A stretch of 64,000 bases of DNA from Couchioplanes caeruleus (lineage in GTDB: Bacteria; Actinomycetota; Actinomycetes; Mycobacteriales; Micromonosporaceae): positions 2,604,001-2,668,000 of the forward strand of contig NZ_RJKL01000001.1 in assembly GCF_003751945.1 (NCBI RefSeq), written 5' to 3'. Under the pieces are notes generated by a model. It saw nothing but the letters and a program-made list of their open reading frames with translations, did not search any database and had not been told where the DNA came from. Each line of letters opens with the position of its first letter. Position 1 is the first letter of the stretch. Both the position numbers and the translations under genes were made by a program. Positions 43,496 to 52,427 of the stretch are shown here, piece by piece.

Positions 43496-44929
43496 ATGGC
43501 GGAGGTCGTGCTGCGGGGCTTCGGCTGGCGCCATGCAGGGCGCCGGGCGTGGGCGCTCCGCGGCGTCGACCTGCACATCCGCAGCGGCGAGCGGGTGCTG
43601 CTGCTCGGCCCGTCCGGGGCGGGCAAGAGCACCCTGCTCGCCGCGCTCGCCGGGCTGCTGCCGGAGGACTCCGGCGAGTCGGAGGGCACGGTCACCGTCG
43701 ACGGGCGGGACCCGCACGCCCGGGAAAGCGCCGGCCTGCTCTTCCAGGACCCGCAGACCCAGCTCGTGATGGCCCGTAGCGGCGACGACGTGGCGTTCGG
43801 ACTCGAGAACAGGGGCGTACCCGCCGGCGAGATCTGGCCGCGGGTCAGCGACGCGCTGGACCGGGTCGGCTTCCCGTACCCGACCACCCGGCAGACCCAC
43901 GCCCTCTCCGGCGGCGAGCAGCAACGCCTGGCCCTGGCGGGCGTCCTCGCCCTGCGGCCCGGCCTGCTGCTGCTCGACGAGCCGACCGCCAACCTCGACC
44001 CGGCCGGCGGCACGCTGATCCGCGAGGCGATCGGCCGGGCCGTCGGCCGCGACACCACCCTGATCGTCGTCGAGCACCGTGTCGAGCAGGCGCTGCCCCT
44101 GATCGACCGGGTGGTGGTGCTCGCGCCGGGCGGCGGCGTCGCCGCCGACGGCGCGCCGGAGGTGGTCTTCGCCGGTCACGGCCCGGCGCTGGCCGCGCAG
44201 GGGGTCTGGGTGCCGGGCTATCCGCTGCCCCGGCACCGGGCCGTCGCTCCTCCCGGAAACCCTCTGGTACGGGCAGAGGCCGTCACCGTCGATCACCGCC
44301 TCCCGCCCACACGGCTCGAGGCCCGCGCGGGCGAGGCCCTCGCGGTGACCGGCCCCAACGGGGCGGGCAAGTCCACCCTGGCACTCGTCCTCGGCGGACT
44401 GCTGGCGCCGGCCTCGGGCGCGGTGACCGCCTTCGACGACCCGAAGCCGCCGCACCGCTGGCGCGCGGCGATGCTGACCCAGCGCATCGGCTCGGTCTTC
44501 CAGGCACCGGAACACCAGTTCGTCACGTCCCGGGTCGCCGACGAGCTCGCCCTCGGCCCCCGCCGCCTGCGCCGCCCGGCCGCCGAGGTGTCGGCCACCG
44601 TGGACGAGCTGCTGGCCCGGCTGCGGCTGACGGCGCTGGCGGAGGCCAACCCGTACACCCTCTCCGGCGGTGAGGCCCGCCGCCTCAGTGTGGCGACGGC
44701 CCTGGCGACCAGACCCCGCCTGCTCATCCTCGACGAGCCGACCTTCGGCCAGGACCGCAGCACCTGGATCGGCCTGGTGGCCCTGCTGGCGGGCCTCCGC
44801 GACGAGGGCCACGGCATCCTGGCGGTGACCCACGACGACGCGTTCGTCGACTCGCTGGCCGACCGCGTCCACGACCTGACCCCCGCCCCGCCCCGCCCCC
44901 ACCGCCGACCCGACCGCAGGCCGGCATGA
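43496..44929 (+). CDS. ykoD: ECF transporter ATP-binding protein, two fused ABC domains (YkoD-like)
   Basis: A 477-residue protein with two full ATPase domains. Domain 1 has Walker A GPSGAGKST, Q-loop LFQDPQTQLVM, signature LSGGEQQRLALAGVL and LLLLDEPTANLD. Domain 2 (from about residue 250) has [38 protein letters not shown] and LLILDEPTFGQD. It powers the YkoE/YkoC pair. Its stop overlaps the start of the T-component gene (ATGA). Confidence 0.94.
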   Translation: MAEVVLRGFGWRHAGRRAWALRGVDLHIRSGERVLLLGPSGAGKSTLLAALAGLLPEDSGESEGTVTVDGRDPHARESAGLLFQDPQTQLVMARSGDDVAFGLENRGVPAGEIWPRVSDALDRVGFPYPTTRQTHALSGGEQQRLALAGVLALRPGLLLLDEPTANLDPAGGTLIREAIGRAVGRDTTLIVVEHRVEQALPLIDRVVVLAPGGGVAADGAPEVVFAGHGPALAAQGVWVPGYPLPRHRAVAPPGNPLVRAEAVTVDHRLPPTRLEARAGEALAVTGPNGAGKSTLALVLGGLLAPASGAVTAFDDPKPPHRWRAAMLTQRIGSVFQAPEHQFVTSRVADELALGPRRLRRPAAEVSATVDELLARLRLTALAEANPYTLSGGEARRLSVATALATRPRLLILDEPTFGQDRSTWIGLVALLAGLRDEGHGILAVTHDDAFVDSLADRVHDLTPAPPRPHRRPDRRPA

Positions 44930-45729
44930 CCCTCGCTGGGGAGCCGGTCGCCGATACGGCGGCACCCTTGGCGCGCCGCAATCCGGTGGCAAAGCTCGGT
45001 GCGGCCCTGCTGTTCTCGCTGCCGCTGATGGCCACCCTCGACCCGCTCACCCCGGCGCTCGCCCTCGCCGTCGAGCTGGCCCTGCTGCCCTTCTTCGGCG
45101 TGCACGTGCGCGTGCTCGCCCGGCGGGCCTGGCCGCTGACCCTGGCGGCGGCCGGCATCCTCGTGACGATGGTGCTGTTCGCCGCCGAGCGCACCGGCCC
45201 GCTGCTGGTCGCGCTCGGCCCGTTCGCCGTGACGACCGGCGTCGTCACGGTCGCGCTGGGCCTGATCCTGCGGGTCTTCGCGGTGGCGCTGCCGGGCATC
45301 ATCGTCTTCGCCACCACCGATCCGACCGACCTGGCGGACGCCCTGGTGCAGAACGCCAAGGCCCCCGCCCGCTTCGCCATCGGCGCCCTGGCCGCCTTCC
45401 GCCTGATCCCGCTGCTGGCACAGGAATGGCAGATGCTGTCGCTGGCCCGGCGGGCCCGCGGCATCGACGGAGGCCGCAACCCGCTGGCGCATCTGCGGAT
45501 CTTCGGGTCGACGGCCTTCGCGCTGCTGGTGGGCGCGCTGCGGCGAGGGGTCCGGCTGGCGACGGCCATGGACGCCCGGGGATTCGACTCGGGGACGCCC
45601 CGGACCCACGCCCGCCGCCAGCACTTCGGCCGGGCGGACACGGCCCTGCTGGCGGGCGCGGCCCTGCTGTCCGCCGCGGCGCTGACCACCAGCATCCTGA
45701 CCGGCTTCTTCACCCCGATCCTGGGCTGA
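44926..45729 (+). CDS. ykoC: ECF transporter T component (YkoC-like, energy-coupling)
   Basis: A 267-residue protein with about five TM helices (KLGAALLFSLPLMATLDPLTPALALAVEL, WPLTLAAAGILVTMVLFAAERTG) and two cytoplasmic coupling motifs with Ala-Arg-Gly (LARRARGIDGG and MDARGFDSG), as required for contact with the ATPases. It joins S and A components. The last 11 codons including the stop are repeated in the 33-bp tandem duplication that follows. Confidence 0.93.
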   Translation: MTLAGEPVADTAAPLARRNPVAKLGAALLFSLPLMATLDPLTPALALAVELALLPFFGVHVRVLARRAWPLTLAAAGILVTMVLFAAERTGPLLVALGPFAVTTGVVTVALGLILRVFAVALPGIIVFATTDPTDLADALVQNAKAPARFAIGALAAFRLIPLLAQEWQMLSLARRARGIDGGRNPLAHLRIFGSTAFALLVGALRRGVRLATAMDARGFDSGTPRTHARRQHFGRADTALLAGAALLSAAALTTSILTGFFTPILG

Positions 45730-45774
45730 CCTCTCACCCGGTTCACCCCGATCCTGGGCAGACCTCTCACCCGG
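45709..45774. repeat. 33-bp tandem duplication of the ykoC 3' end
   Basis: Unit 45709-45741 includes the TGA of the gene; the copy 45742-45774 differs by one base (T to A). Because 33 is divisible by 3, the duplication would have kept the frame, but the first stop ends the protein. Confidence 0.9.
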
Positions 45775-45819
45775 GCAACGGTCAGAGACGTCGCCGGCTC
45801 GGGGCACGGCCGTGCGGGA

Positions 45820-47445
45820 TCAGCGGCGCGGCCGGTTCAGGTAGGGGTGGGCGAGGGTCAGGGCCACCGCGGTGAGGGCGATGCCGAGGTAGACCGGGAC
45901 CAGGTGCTCGAAGCTGGTGTAACCGATGAACATGTGCACGACCACGGCCGGCGCAAAGCCGGTGACCGCGGCCAGCGCGAGTGACCACCAGACCCACGAC
46001 TCGCCGCGCCGCCATCCCCAGGCGCTGAGCAGGACGATGGCCGCCGCTGCGGACATCAGCGCGCCACCGAAGCCGGCCCGGTCGTGGGCGATGAACGGCA
46101 CCAGGCGCGGGTTCGCCGCCTGAAGATGGTGGGTGTCGGTGCCGAGGAACGCCAGGTCGGTGGTGACGAAGACGGAGCTCAGGCCGACGACGGAGATCGT
46201 GACGCCACCGACGAGCATGCCGGCGCCGACGAGGATCATGAGGAGCTGACCGACCAGGGCGCGGCGCCGCACGAATTCCGGCCCCTCCGGGCGTACGGTC
46301 CAGCGCGGCGGGCCCGGACGGTGCCGGACGGCGAGCACGAACATGGGGAACAACGTCACCGTGGCCGCGGCGTGCAGCACATCCACGAAACCGGAACTGA
46401 CGAAGTAGAACAGCGTGGGAAACCCGACCGCGCCCGACGCCAGGTACGCGTAACGCGCCCAGGTCCATCCCCGCCTGATGCCGCCCCACGCCAGCCCGGC
46501 GTACAGCACGCCGATCGCGATCAGGGCGCCGGCGAGGCTGATCCGGTCATGCTGCACAAAGTGGACGAGTCGCGGGTTGACCGCCTCCAACTGGCCCCGG
46601 CCCGCGCCCAGGTATTCGTTGTCGTACCACGCCAGCAGCGGGCCGAGGGTGATCACCGCGGCCCCGAGACCCGCGACGATCATGCCGAGCCCGACGAGCA
46701 TTCCCCACCACCACGCCGGCCACCGGCGCGGATCCACCACGATCCCGGACGCCCTCCCCGACGGCCCGGCCGGCGCTGTCGCTTCGGTGGTCGGCGCTTT
46801 CACCTCGACAGGCGGCGTTGTCATTTCGATAGGCAGCGCTTTCATCTCGGTGGGCGGCGCTGTCGCTTCGGTGACGCGCTGAAACCAGCCGGGTCCGGCG
46901 GCCACCAGCAGGGCGCTCGTGGCCAGGACCGTCACCGCCGGATCGGCGAGCGCCGCCGCGGCGCCCGCCACGTCCGGATCGCTCAGGCGCACCAGATCCG
47001 GTTCGTCGTCGCCGGCGATCCGATCGACGTGAGGCGCGAGCGCCGCCGCGACCTCAGGCTCGGCGGCGCCCACGACGAGCGTGCACCGGCGCCCGGCCGC
47101 GACGCGCCGGATCAGCGCGACGTCGGCCGGGCCCACCGGGCGGACCTCGATGACGCTCGCGCCCAGGGCCGGCAGAGCCCGGACCGCGTCCCGCGCCACG
47201 GCTACCGGGACCGACGCACCCAGCCGCGCGGCCACCTCCGCCGGTGCGCCGAAGCGGCCGGCGAATGCCGAGACCATCCGGAAGCCGCCCGGCAGCGAGG
47301 TCAGCGTCGCCAGTAGCCGCAGCGCCGCCCGCTGCGACCGTCGCCGGCCCACGACCGCCGCGGTGACCGGCCGCAGGGGATGGTAGGTCCAGTCCGGCAT
47401 CGGGACATGATCACATACCGGCACCACCGGTCCGGGCCCGCTCAT
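45820..47445 (-). CDS. DHODH-like domain fused to a duplicated membrane module, unknown function
   Basis: A 541-residue protein; ATG 47445 has GAGGTG just upstream, and ATG 47400 (MPDWTYHPLRPVTAA) is an alternative. The first 200 residues resemble a degenerate dihydroorotate dehydrogenase: PDWTYHPLRP, RRSQRAALRLLATLTSLPGG, ADVALIRRVAAGRRCTLVVG, ALLVAAGPGWFQRVTEA. A linker with repeated Pro/Glu/Thr residues leads to eight TM helices made of two similar halves; each half has a conserved outer motif (NPRLVHFVQHDR and NPRLVPFIAHDR) before a TM pair. The enzyme part probably lacks catalysis, because the FMN-binding motifs are not seen. Confidence 0.55.
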   Translation of the reverse strand: MSGPGPVVPVCDHVPMPDWTYHPLRPVTAAVVGRRRSQRAALRLLATLTSLPGGFRMVSAFAGRFGAPAEVAARLGASVPVAVARDAVRALPALGASVIEVRPVGPADVALIRRVAAGRRCTLVVGAAEPEVAAALAPHVDRIAGDDEPDLVRLSDPDVAGAAAALADPAVTVLATSALLVAAGPGWFQRVTEATAPPTEMKALPIEMTTPPVEVKAPTTEATAPAGPSGRASGIVVDPRRWPAWWWGMLVGLGMIVAGLGAAVITLGPLLAWYDNEYLGAGRGQLEAVNPRLVHFVQHDRISLAGALIAIGVLYAGLAWGGIRRGWTWARYAYLASGAVGFPTLFYFVSSGFVDVLHAAATVTLFPMFVLAVRHRPGPPRWTVRPEGPEFVRRRALVGQLLMILVGAGMLVGGVTISVVGLSSVFVTTDLAFLGTDTHHLQAANPRLVPFIAHDRAGFGGALMSAAAAIVLLSAWGWRRGESWVWWSLALAAVTGFAPAVVVHMFIGYTSFEHLVPVYLGIALTAVALTLAHPYLNRPRR

Positions 47446-47451
47446 GTCACC

Positions 47452-49038
47452 TCAGTGCGGTGCGCCGGCCGCCTCTTCCTGCGCACGGCGCTCGTCGCCG
47501 CTCAGCGTGTGCAGCGGCTTCTCCTTGATGAACAGGACCGCGATCACGGCAAGCGCCGCGATCGGGGTACCCACCAGGAAGAGGCCGGCGGTGGCCTCGC
47601 CGTACACGTCCCGGACGACGGCCAGCACCTGCGGCGGCAGAGTGGCCAGATCCGGAACCTTCGCCGTGCCGCCCGTCACGGGCGCGCCGAAGCGTTCGGC
47701 CAGTAGTGAGGTCACATGGTTGGCGAGCACGGCACCGAGCGCGCTGACGCCGATCGCGCCGCCCATTGTCCGGAAGAACGTCAGCACCGACGTGGTCGCG
47801 CCCAGCTCCTGCGCGGGCACGTCGTTCTGGGCCGCCAGTACCAGGTTCTGCATCAACATGCCGACGCCGATGCCGAGCACCGCCATGAACAGCGACAGCG
47901 CCGGTACGCCGGTGTGCGCGTCGATGGTGCTGAGCAGCAGCATCCCGACGGTCATCACCACTGCGCCGGTCACCAGGTAGGCCTTCCAGCGGCCGTACTT
48001 GGTGATCAGTTGGCCCGCCACCGTCGACGACACCAGCACCCCCGCGATGAGCGGCAGGCTCATCAGGCCGGCGACCGTCGGCGACTTGCCGAGCGAGATC
48101 TGGAAGTACTGCGACAGGAACACCGTGCCGCCGAACATCGCCAGGCCGACCAGCACGCTGGCGACGATCGCCAGCGAGACCGTCCGGTTGCGGAAGATGC
48201 TCAGCGGGACGATCGGCTCCTTGGCCCGCGATTCCACGTACACGGCGAGGGCGAGCAGCAGGAGACCGCCCACGACGAAGATCGCGGTCTGCCACGACGC
48301 CCACGCGAACCGGTGGCCGGCCAGGGTCGACCAGATCAACAGATCGCACACGCCCGCGGTGATCAGGACAGCACCGAGCCAGTCGATGGAGACCGGCTTG
48401 CGCGGCGTACGGGGCAGATGCAACGTCTTCTGCAGCAACGTGATCGCGGCCAGCGAGAACGGTACGCCGATGAGGAAGCACCACCGCCAGCCGAGCCAGG
48501 ACGTATCCACCAGCACGCCGCCGATCAGCGGGCCGGCAATGGTCGCGACCCCGAAGACGGCGCCGAACAATCCGGAATAGCGGCCGAGTTGCCGGGGCGG
48601 AATCATCGCCGCCATCACGATCAGCGCGAGCGAGCTCATGCCGCCCGCGCCGACTCCCTGCACGACCCGGCTGACGAGCAGAACCTCGACGTTCGGCGCG
48701 AGGCCGGCGATCAGCGAGCCGCCGACGAACATGCCGAGGGAGATCTGGATGAGGAGCTTCTTGCTGTAGAGGTCGGCCATCTTGCCCCACAACGGCACCG
48801 TCGCCGTCATGGCCAGCAGCTCCGTGGTGACGATCCAGGTGTAGACCGACTGGCTTCCGTCCAGGTCGGCGATGATCCGCGGAAGAGCGTTCGACACGAT
48901 GGTCGAGGCGAGGATCGTCACGAACATGCCGAGCATCAGGCCGGAAAGCGCCTGAACGACCTCGCGGTGCGACATCTTTCCGGCGGTCTCCGCCGACTGA
49001 TCTGTGGGCTGGCCGGGCGAGCTGGTGACTGACGTCAT
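47452..49038 (-). CDS. MFS multidrug exporter, EmrB/QacA (DHA2, 14-TM) family
   Basis: ATG 49038 follows AAGAGGAGATCG. The 528-residue protein contains the 14-helix pattern: [22 protein letters not shown] (motif D1), [11 protein letters not shown] (motif A), [12 protein letters not shown], then the [25 protein letters not shown] motif C, and [29 protein letters not shown] late helices. The short C-terminal tail is acidic. It exports drugs or cationic compounds. It lies 6 bp from the gene at 45820-47445. Confidence 0.93.
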   Translation of the reverse strand: MTSVTSSPGQPTDQSAETAGKMSHREVVQALSGLMLGMFVTILASTIVSNALPRIIADLDGSQSVYTWIVTTELLAMTATVPLWGKMADLYSKKLLIQISLGMFVGGSLIAGLAPNVEVLLVSRVVQGVGAGGMSSLALIVMAAMIPPRQLGRYSGLFGAVFGVATIAGPLIGGVLVDTSWLGWRWCFLIGVPFSLAAITLLQKTLHLPRTPRKPVSIDWLGAVLITAGVCDLLIWSTLAGHRFAWASWQTAIFVVGGLLLLALAVYVESRAKEPIVPLSIFRNRTVSLAIVASVLVGLAMFGGTVFLSQYFQISLGKSPTVAGLMSLPLIAGVLVSSTVAGQLITKYGRWKAYLVTGAVVMTVGMLLLSTIDAHTGVPALSLFMAVLGIGVGMLMQNLVLAAQNDVPAQELGATTSVLTFFRTMGGAIGVSALGAVLANHVTSLLAERFGAPVTGGTAKVPDLATLPPQVLAVVRDVYGEATAGLFLVGTPIAALAVIAVLFIKEKPLHTLSGDERRAQEEAAGAPH

Positions 49039-49403
49039 CGATCTCCTCTTTTGAAATCGTCTGCCGATATTGCGAGAAACCGGCATCGGCCAGCGATTCT
49101 GCTCCACCACCGGGGCCTTGCCGCAAGCCCCCTATTGCGATATATCTTGGAAGTGGCACGGAGCGCGTCCCGCTCCTTCCCATCCCGCCATTGCCCTCCG
49201 TGAATGTGACATTTCCGGAGCGAATTCCCTCCCGACGCCCTGGCCAACCGCACTGTGACGGCGTCCCGGACGCCGTCCCGCACCGGTCACGACCGACGTC
49301 CACGCCGGCCGGTCCCATGCCGTGCCGCCACCGGGCTCATGCCGACCGGTCCCCTCCCGTCCCACCACCGGGCTCATGCCGACCTGTTCCTTCGCGTGCC
49401 ACC
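49039..49403. other. Divergent promoter region with degenerate repeats
   Basis: It separates the exporter and the thiamine-binding gene. A GATATATC palindrome (49139-49146) sits in an AT-rich patch about 100 bp from the exporter start and could be a regulator site. From about 49312 the sequence carries imperfect copies of CCACCGGGCTCATGCCGACC. No gene was identified. Confidence 0.45.
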
Positions 49404-49709
49404 ATGAGGCTCATGCTGATCGCCTTCTCCGTCACCCCCATCGGCGTGTCCGAGTCCGTCGGCGACCTCGTCGCCGAGGCCGTCCGGGTAGTGCGCGCCT
49501 CCGGCCTGCCGAACCGTACCGATGCGATGTTCACCACGATCGAAGGCGAGTGGGACGAGGTCATGGCCGTCGTCAAGCAGGCCGTCGACGCCGTCGCCGC
49601 CCAAGCCCCACGGGTCAGCCTGTCACTCAAGGCCGACGTGCGGCCCGGGGTGACCGGCGCGCTGGAGGCCAAGGTGGAGCACATCGAGCGGAGGCTGGCC
49701 GAGCAGTGA
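49404..49709 (+). CDS. Thiamine-binding protein, MTH1187/YkoF-like family (DUF77)
   Basis: A 101-residue protein starting at ATG 49404 (or 49413, which follows GAGG). It reads [61 protein letters not shown], then [11 protein letters not shown], the MTH1187/YkoF ferredoxin-like fold that binds thiamine or HMP in some members. The YkoEDC transporter lies 3.7 kb upstream. Its last 25 bases, with stop, are duplicated 47 bp later. Confidence 0.88.
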   Translation: MRLMLIAFSVTPIGVSESVGDLVAEAVRVVRASGLPNRTDAMFTTIEGEWDEVMAVVKQAVDAVAAQAPRVSLSLKADVRPGVTGALEAKVEHIERRLAEQ

Positions 49710-49768
49710 GACGGCTGGTCACGCCGGACACCGAGCAAAGGTGGGCCGAGCAGTGAGACGGCTGGTCA
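49697..49768. repeat. 25-bp direct repeat at the junction of two genes
   Basis: The 25-bp GGCCGAGCAGTGAGACGGCT(GGTCA) occurs at 49697-49721 (the end of the thiamine-binding gene) and at 49744-49768 (the start of the HAD gene). The second copy supplies the GTG start. Confidence 0.9.
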
Positions 49769-50427
49769 TGTGGGACATCGACCACACGCTGCTGCGCGGC
49801 GGGGATGTCGCCGCGCGGGCGTGGATGGCCGCCTTCACCGAGGTGACCGGGCTGGCCTGGCAGGCGACGCCAGCCTTCGCCGGACGCACCGATCTGGACA
49901 TCTGCGCCGAGGTCTTCGCCGTGCACGGGGTCACCGGCTGCACGCCGGAGCGCTTCTTCGACCGCTACGTGGAGCAGGTGCACGCCTCGCGGCATCTCTT
50001 CGCCGAGCGGGGAACGCTGCTGCCCGGGGTGCGGGCCGTACTCGACGCGCTGGGCACCCGCGACGACGTCGTGCAGACACTGGTCACCGGCAACGTGCCT
50101 CAGGTCGCGGCAGCCAAGATCGCGGCCTTCGGCTTGACCGGCGCGTTCGACGCGGAGGTCGGCGGTTACGGCACCGACGACAGCGTACGGGCGACGCTCG
50201 TCCGCCGCTGCCGCGAACGCGCGGAGGCGAAGTACGGCGAGAGCTTCCGCCCCGTCGTCATCGGCGACACGGCACACGACGTGTCGGCAGCCCTGGCGAA
50301 CGACGCCCTCGCCGTCGGCGTGGCGACCGGCGGCACCACCATGGCCGAACTGGCCCACGCCGGCGCCCACGCCGTCCTGGCGGACCTGTCGGACGTAGCA
50401 GCAACCATCGACATCATCACCGCGTAG
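49753..50427 (+). CDS. HAD superfamily hydrolase (phosphoglycolate phosphatase-like)
   Basis: GTG 49753 (MRRLVMWDIDHTLLRGG) is the likely start; GTG 49741 is in frame upstream. The 224-residue protein has the motif I Asp pair WDIDHTLL, motif II Thr in LVTGN, a motif III Arg/Lys, and motif IV GDTAHDVSAA. A helical C1 cap follows motif I. This is a small-molecule phosphatase; substrate not predictable. Its first codons originate from the duplicated junction sequence. Confidence 0.87.
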   Translation: MRRLVMWDIDHTLLRGGDVAARAWMAAFTEVTGLAWQATPAFAGRTDLDICAEVFAVHGVTGCTPERFFDRYVEQVHASRHLFAERGTLLPGVRAVLDALGTRDDVVQTLVTGNVPQVAAAKIAAFGLTGAFDAEVGGYGTDDSVRATLVRRCRERAEAKYGESFRPVVIGDTAHDVSAALANDALAVGVATGGTTMAELAHAGAHAVLADLSDVAATIDIITA

Positions 50428-50432
50428 CCGGC

Positions 50433-50474
50433 GCCACCGCACGACCGCCACCGCACGACCGCCACCGCACGACC
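50433..50474. repeat. 14-bp tandem repeat, 3 copies
   Basis: GCCACCGCACGACC is repeated at 50433, 50447 and 50461 without mismatch, and continues as a partial copy. It lies a few bases beyond the HAD gene stop. Confidence 0.9.
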
Positions 50475-50500
50475 GCCGCCACCGCACACCCTGCGTCACC

Positions 50501-50585
50501 GCAGGAAGGGCGTCACCGCAGGAAGGGCGTCACCGCAGGAAGGGCGTCACCGCAGGAAGGGCGTCACCGCAGGAAGGGCGTCACC
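50501..50585. repeat. 17-bp tandem repeat, 5 perfect copies
   Basis: GCAGGAAGGGCGTCACC repeats five times without mismatch at 50501, 50518, 50535, 50552 and 50569. It lies in the convergent gap between the HAD gene and uppS. There is no spacer, so it is not a CRISPR array. Confidence 0.95.
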
Positions 50586-50651
50586 GCACACCAACGCAGC
50601 ACCGCGCAGCCGGACGGCGCGGCGGCCCGGGCTTCATCGCGGACGTCCGGG

Positions 50652-51431
50652 TCAGCGTGGAGCGATCGGGTTCGGGATGGCGCCTCCGAAGCGACGGTCG
50701 CGCTGGGCGTATAGCTCGCAGGCATACCAGAGGTGCCGGCGGTCGAAGTCGGGCCAGAGCGTGTCGAGGAACACCAGCTCCGCATATGCGGACTGCCAGA
50801 GCAGGAAGTTGGATGTGCGCTGCTCACCCGACGGGCGCAGGAACAGGTCCACCTCCGGCACCTCCGGGTGGTAGAGGTACTTCTGGATGGTCTTCTCGTT
50901 GACCTTGTCCGCCCGCAGCTTCCCGGCCGCCACGTCGCGGGCGATCGCCGCCGCCGCGTCCGCGATCTCGGCCTGGCCGCCGTAGTTGACACAGAACTGC
51001 AGGGTCAGCGTCTTGTTCCCCCGGGACATCTCCTCGGCCGTCTGCAGCTCCGAGATCACGCTCTTCCAGAGCCGGCCCGCCCGGCCCGACCAGATCACCC
51101 GGACGCCCAGGTCGACGAGCTGGTCGCGGCGGCGGCGGATGACGTCGCGGTTGAAGCCCATGAGGAAGCGGACCTCCTCCGGCGACCGCTTCCAGTTCTC
51201 GGTGGAGAACGCATACGCCGACAGGTACGGAATGCCGAGCTCGATGGCGCCCTCGATGGCGTCGAAGAGCGAGTGCTCGCCCTGCTCGTGGCCCTTGGTG
51301 CGGGAGAGACCGCGCTCCTTGGCCCAGCGGCCGTTGCCGTCCATCACCAGCGCCACGTGCCGGGGGATCGCGTCCTTGGGCAGCGCCGGCGGCTTCGCGC
51401 CGGAGATGTGCGGGGTGGGTGGACGTGTCAC
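50652..51431 (-). CDS. uppS: Isoprenyl (undecaprenyl/decaprenyl) diphosphate synthase
   Basis: GTG 51431 overlaps the recO stop (GTGA) and has GGGAG upstream. The 259-residue protein has the cis-prenyltransferase signatures [17 protein letters not shown] (catalytic Asp), [41 protein letters not shown] and [25 protein letters not shown] with Arg residues for the diphosphate of IPP. It makes the lipid carrier for cell-wall synthesis. The long stretch of similar gene order with recO and era is typical for actinobacteria. Confidence 0.96.
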   Translation of the reverse strand: MTRPPTPHISGAKPPALPKDAIPRHVALVMDGNGRWAKERGLSRTKGHEQGEHSLFDAIEGAIELGIPYLSAYAFSTENWKRSPEEVRFLMGFNRDVIRRRRDQLVDLGVRVIWSGRAGRLWKSVISELQTAEEMSRGNKTLTLQFCVNYGGQAEIADAAAAIARDVAAGKLRADKVNEKTIQKYLYHPEVPEVDLFLRPSGEQRTSNFLLWQSAYAELVFLDTLWPDFDRRHLWYACELYAQRDRRFGGAIPNPIAPR

Positions 51432-52309
51432 AGGATCTCCCGTTGCTCGCTGGTGGTGACGTGGCGCGGAGCCGGCTCGCCGCCGATGGGGTGACGGGGA
51501 GCCGGCGGCTCCCGACGATCGACAAGCGGCGCTGGGGCCGGCGGCTCCCGGCGGTCGACGAGGGGCAGGGCGCGCAGGTTGCGCTCCATGTGCCACTGCA
51601 GGTGGGCGGCGACCAGACCGCTGCACTCGCGACGCACCGGCGGCTCGGCACCGTCGGCGATCCGCCAGTCGCCGTGGGTCAGGGCCAGCATCAGGCCGAG
51701 CGTCGCCGGGGCGGGGTGGGCCGCGCCGGGCGGTCGGCAGTCGGGGCAGACCGAGCCGCCGGCCGGCACCGAGAACGCGCCGTGCTGCCCGGGCGTGCCG
51801 CAGACCGCGCACTCGGCCAGGGCCGGGGCCCAGCCGGCGAACGCCATGCCGCGCAGCAGGTAGGCGTCGAGGACGAGGCTCGTGGCGTGCTCCCCCGCGG
51901 CCAGCGCCTTGAGCGCGCCGAGGGTGAGCTGGAAGAGCCGCAGCGACGGCTCTCGCTCCACCGGGGTGAGGCGCTCGGCGGTCTCCGCGATGGCGCTCGC
52001 GGCGGTGTAGCGGGGGTAGTCCTCGAGGAACCGCTTGCCGTAGAGGGCGACGCCCTCGACCTGGCTGATCGAGTGCAGGCTGCTGCCCACGCCTTCCGGC
52101 GAGCCGGCGAGCTGCACGTCGACGTGGCCGAACGGCTCGAGCCGGGCGCCGAAGCGGGAGGTGGTGCGGCGCACGCCCCGGGCGACGGCGCGCAGCCGGC
52201 CGTGACGACGGGTCAGCAGAGTGATGATCCGGTCGCTCTCGCCGAGTTTCTGCACGCGCAGCACCACCGCGTCGTCGCGGTAGAGCTGGCGGCGGTATCC
52301 GGCGGGCAC
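51428..52309 (-). CDS. recO: DNA repair protein RecO
   Basis: GTG 52309 ([18 protein letters not shown]) matches the normal RecO start; an upstream ATG at 52363 would add 18 residues. The 293-residue protein contains the N-terminal OB fold ([27 protein letters not shown]), the helical domain and a zinc-finger-like pair, [12 protein letters not shown] and [10 protein letters not shown]. It promotes strand annealing with RecR. The C-terminus ends in short repeats (VDRREPPAP twice). Divergent from the DUF4097 gene. Confidence 0.92.
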   Translation of the reverse strand: MPAGYRRQLYRDDAVVLRVQKLGESDRIITLLTRRHGRLRAVARGVRRTTSRFGARLEPFGHVDVQLAGSPEGVGSSLHSISQVEGVALYGKRFLEDYPRYTAASAIAETAERLTPVEREPSLRLFQLTLGALKALAAGEHATSLVLDAYLLRGMAFAGWAPALAECAVCGTPGQHGAFSVPAGGSVCPDCRPPGAAHPAPATLGLMLALTHGDWRIADGAEPPVRRECSGLVAAHLQWHMERNLRALPLVDRREPPAPAPLVDRREPPAPRHPIGGEPAPRHVTTSEQREIL

Positions 52310-52427
52310 GCAGACATTCTGCCCGGTGGGTACGACAGACCCTGACCCGGATCTCAGGGTCATCTCGGGGGCGGTTGGGTGGAGGGACGGATGGCGCGGG
52401 GCGTACCCGGGCTCATAGGTTCTGACC

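Noticed and set aside
50501..50585. Possible CRISPR array
   Set aside because: The copies are directly adjacent without spacers, and no cas genes are present; it is a minisatellite.
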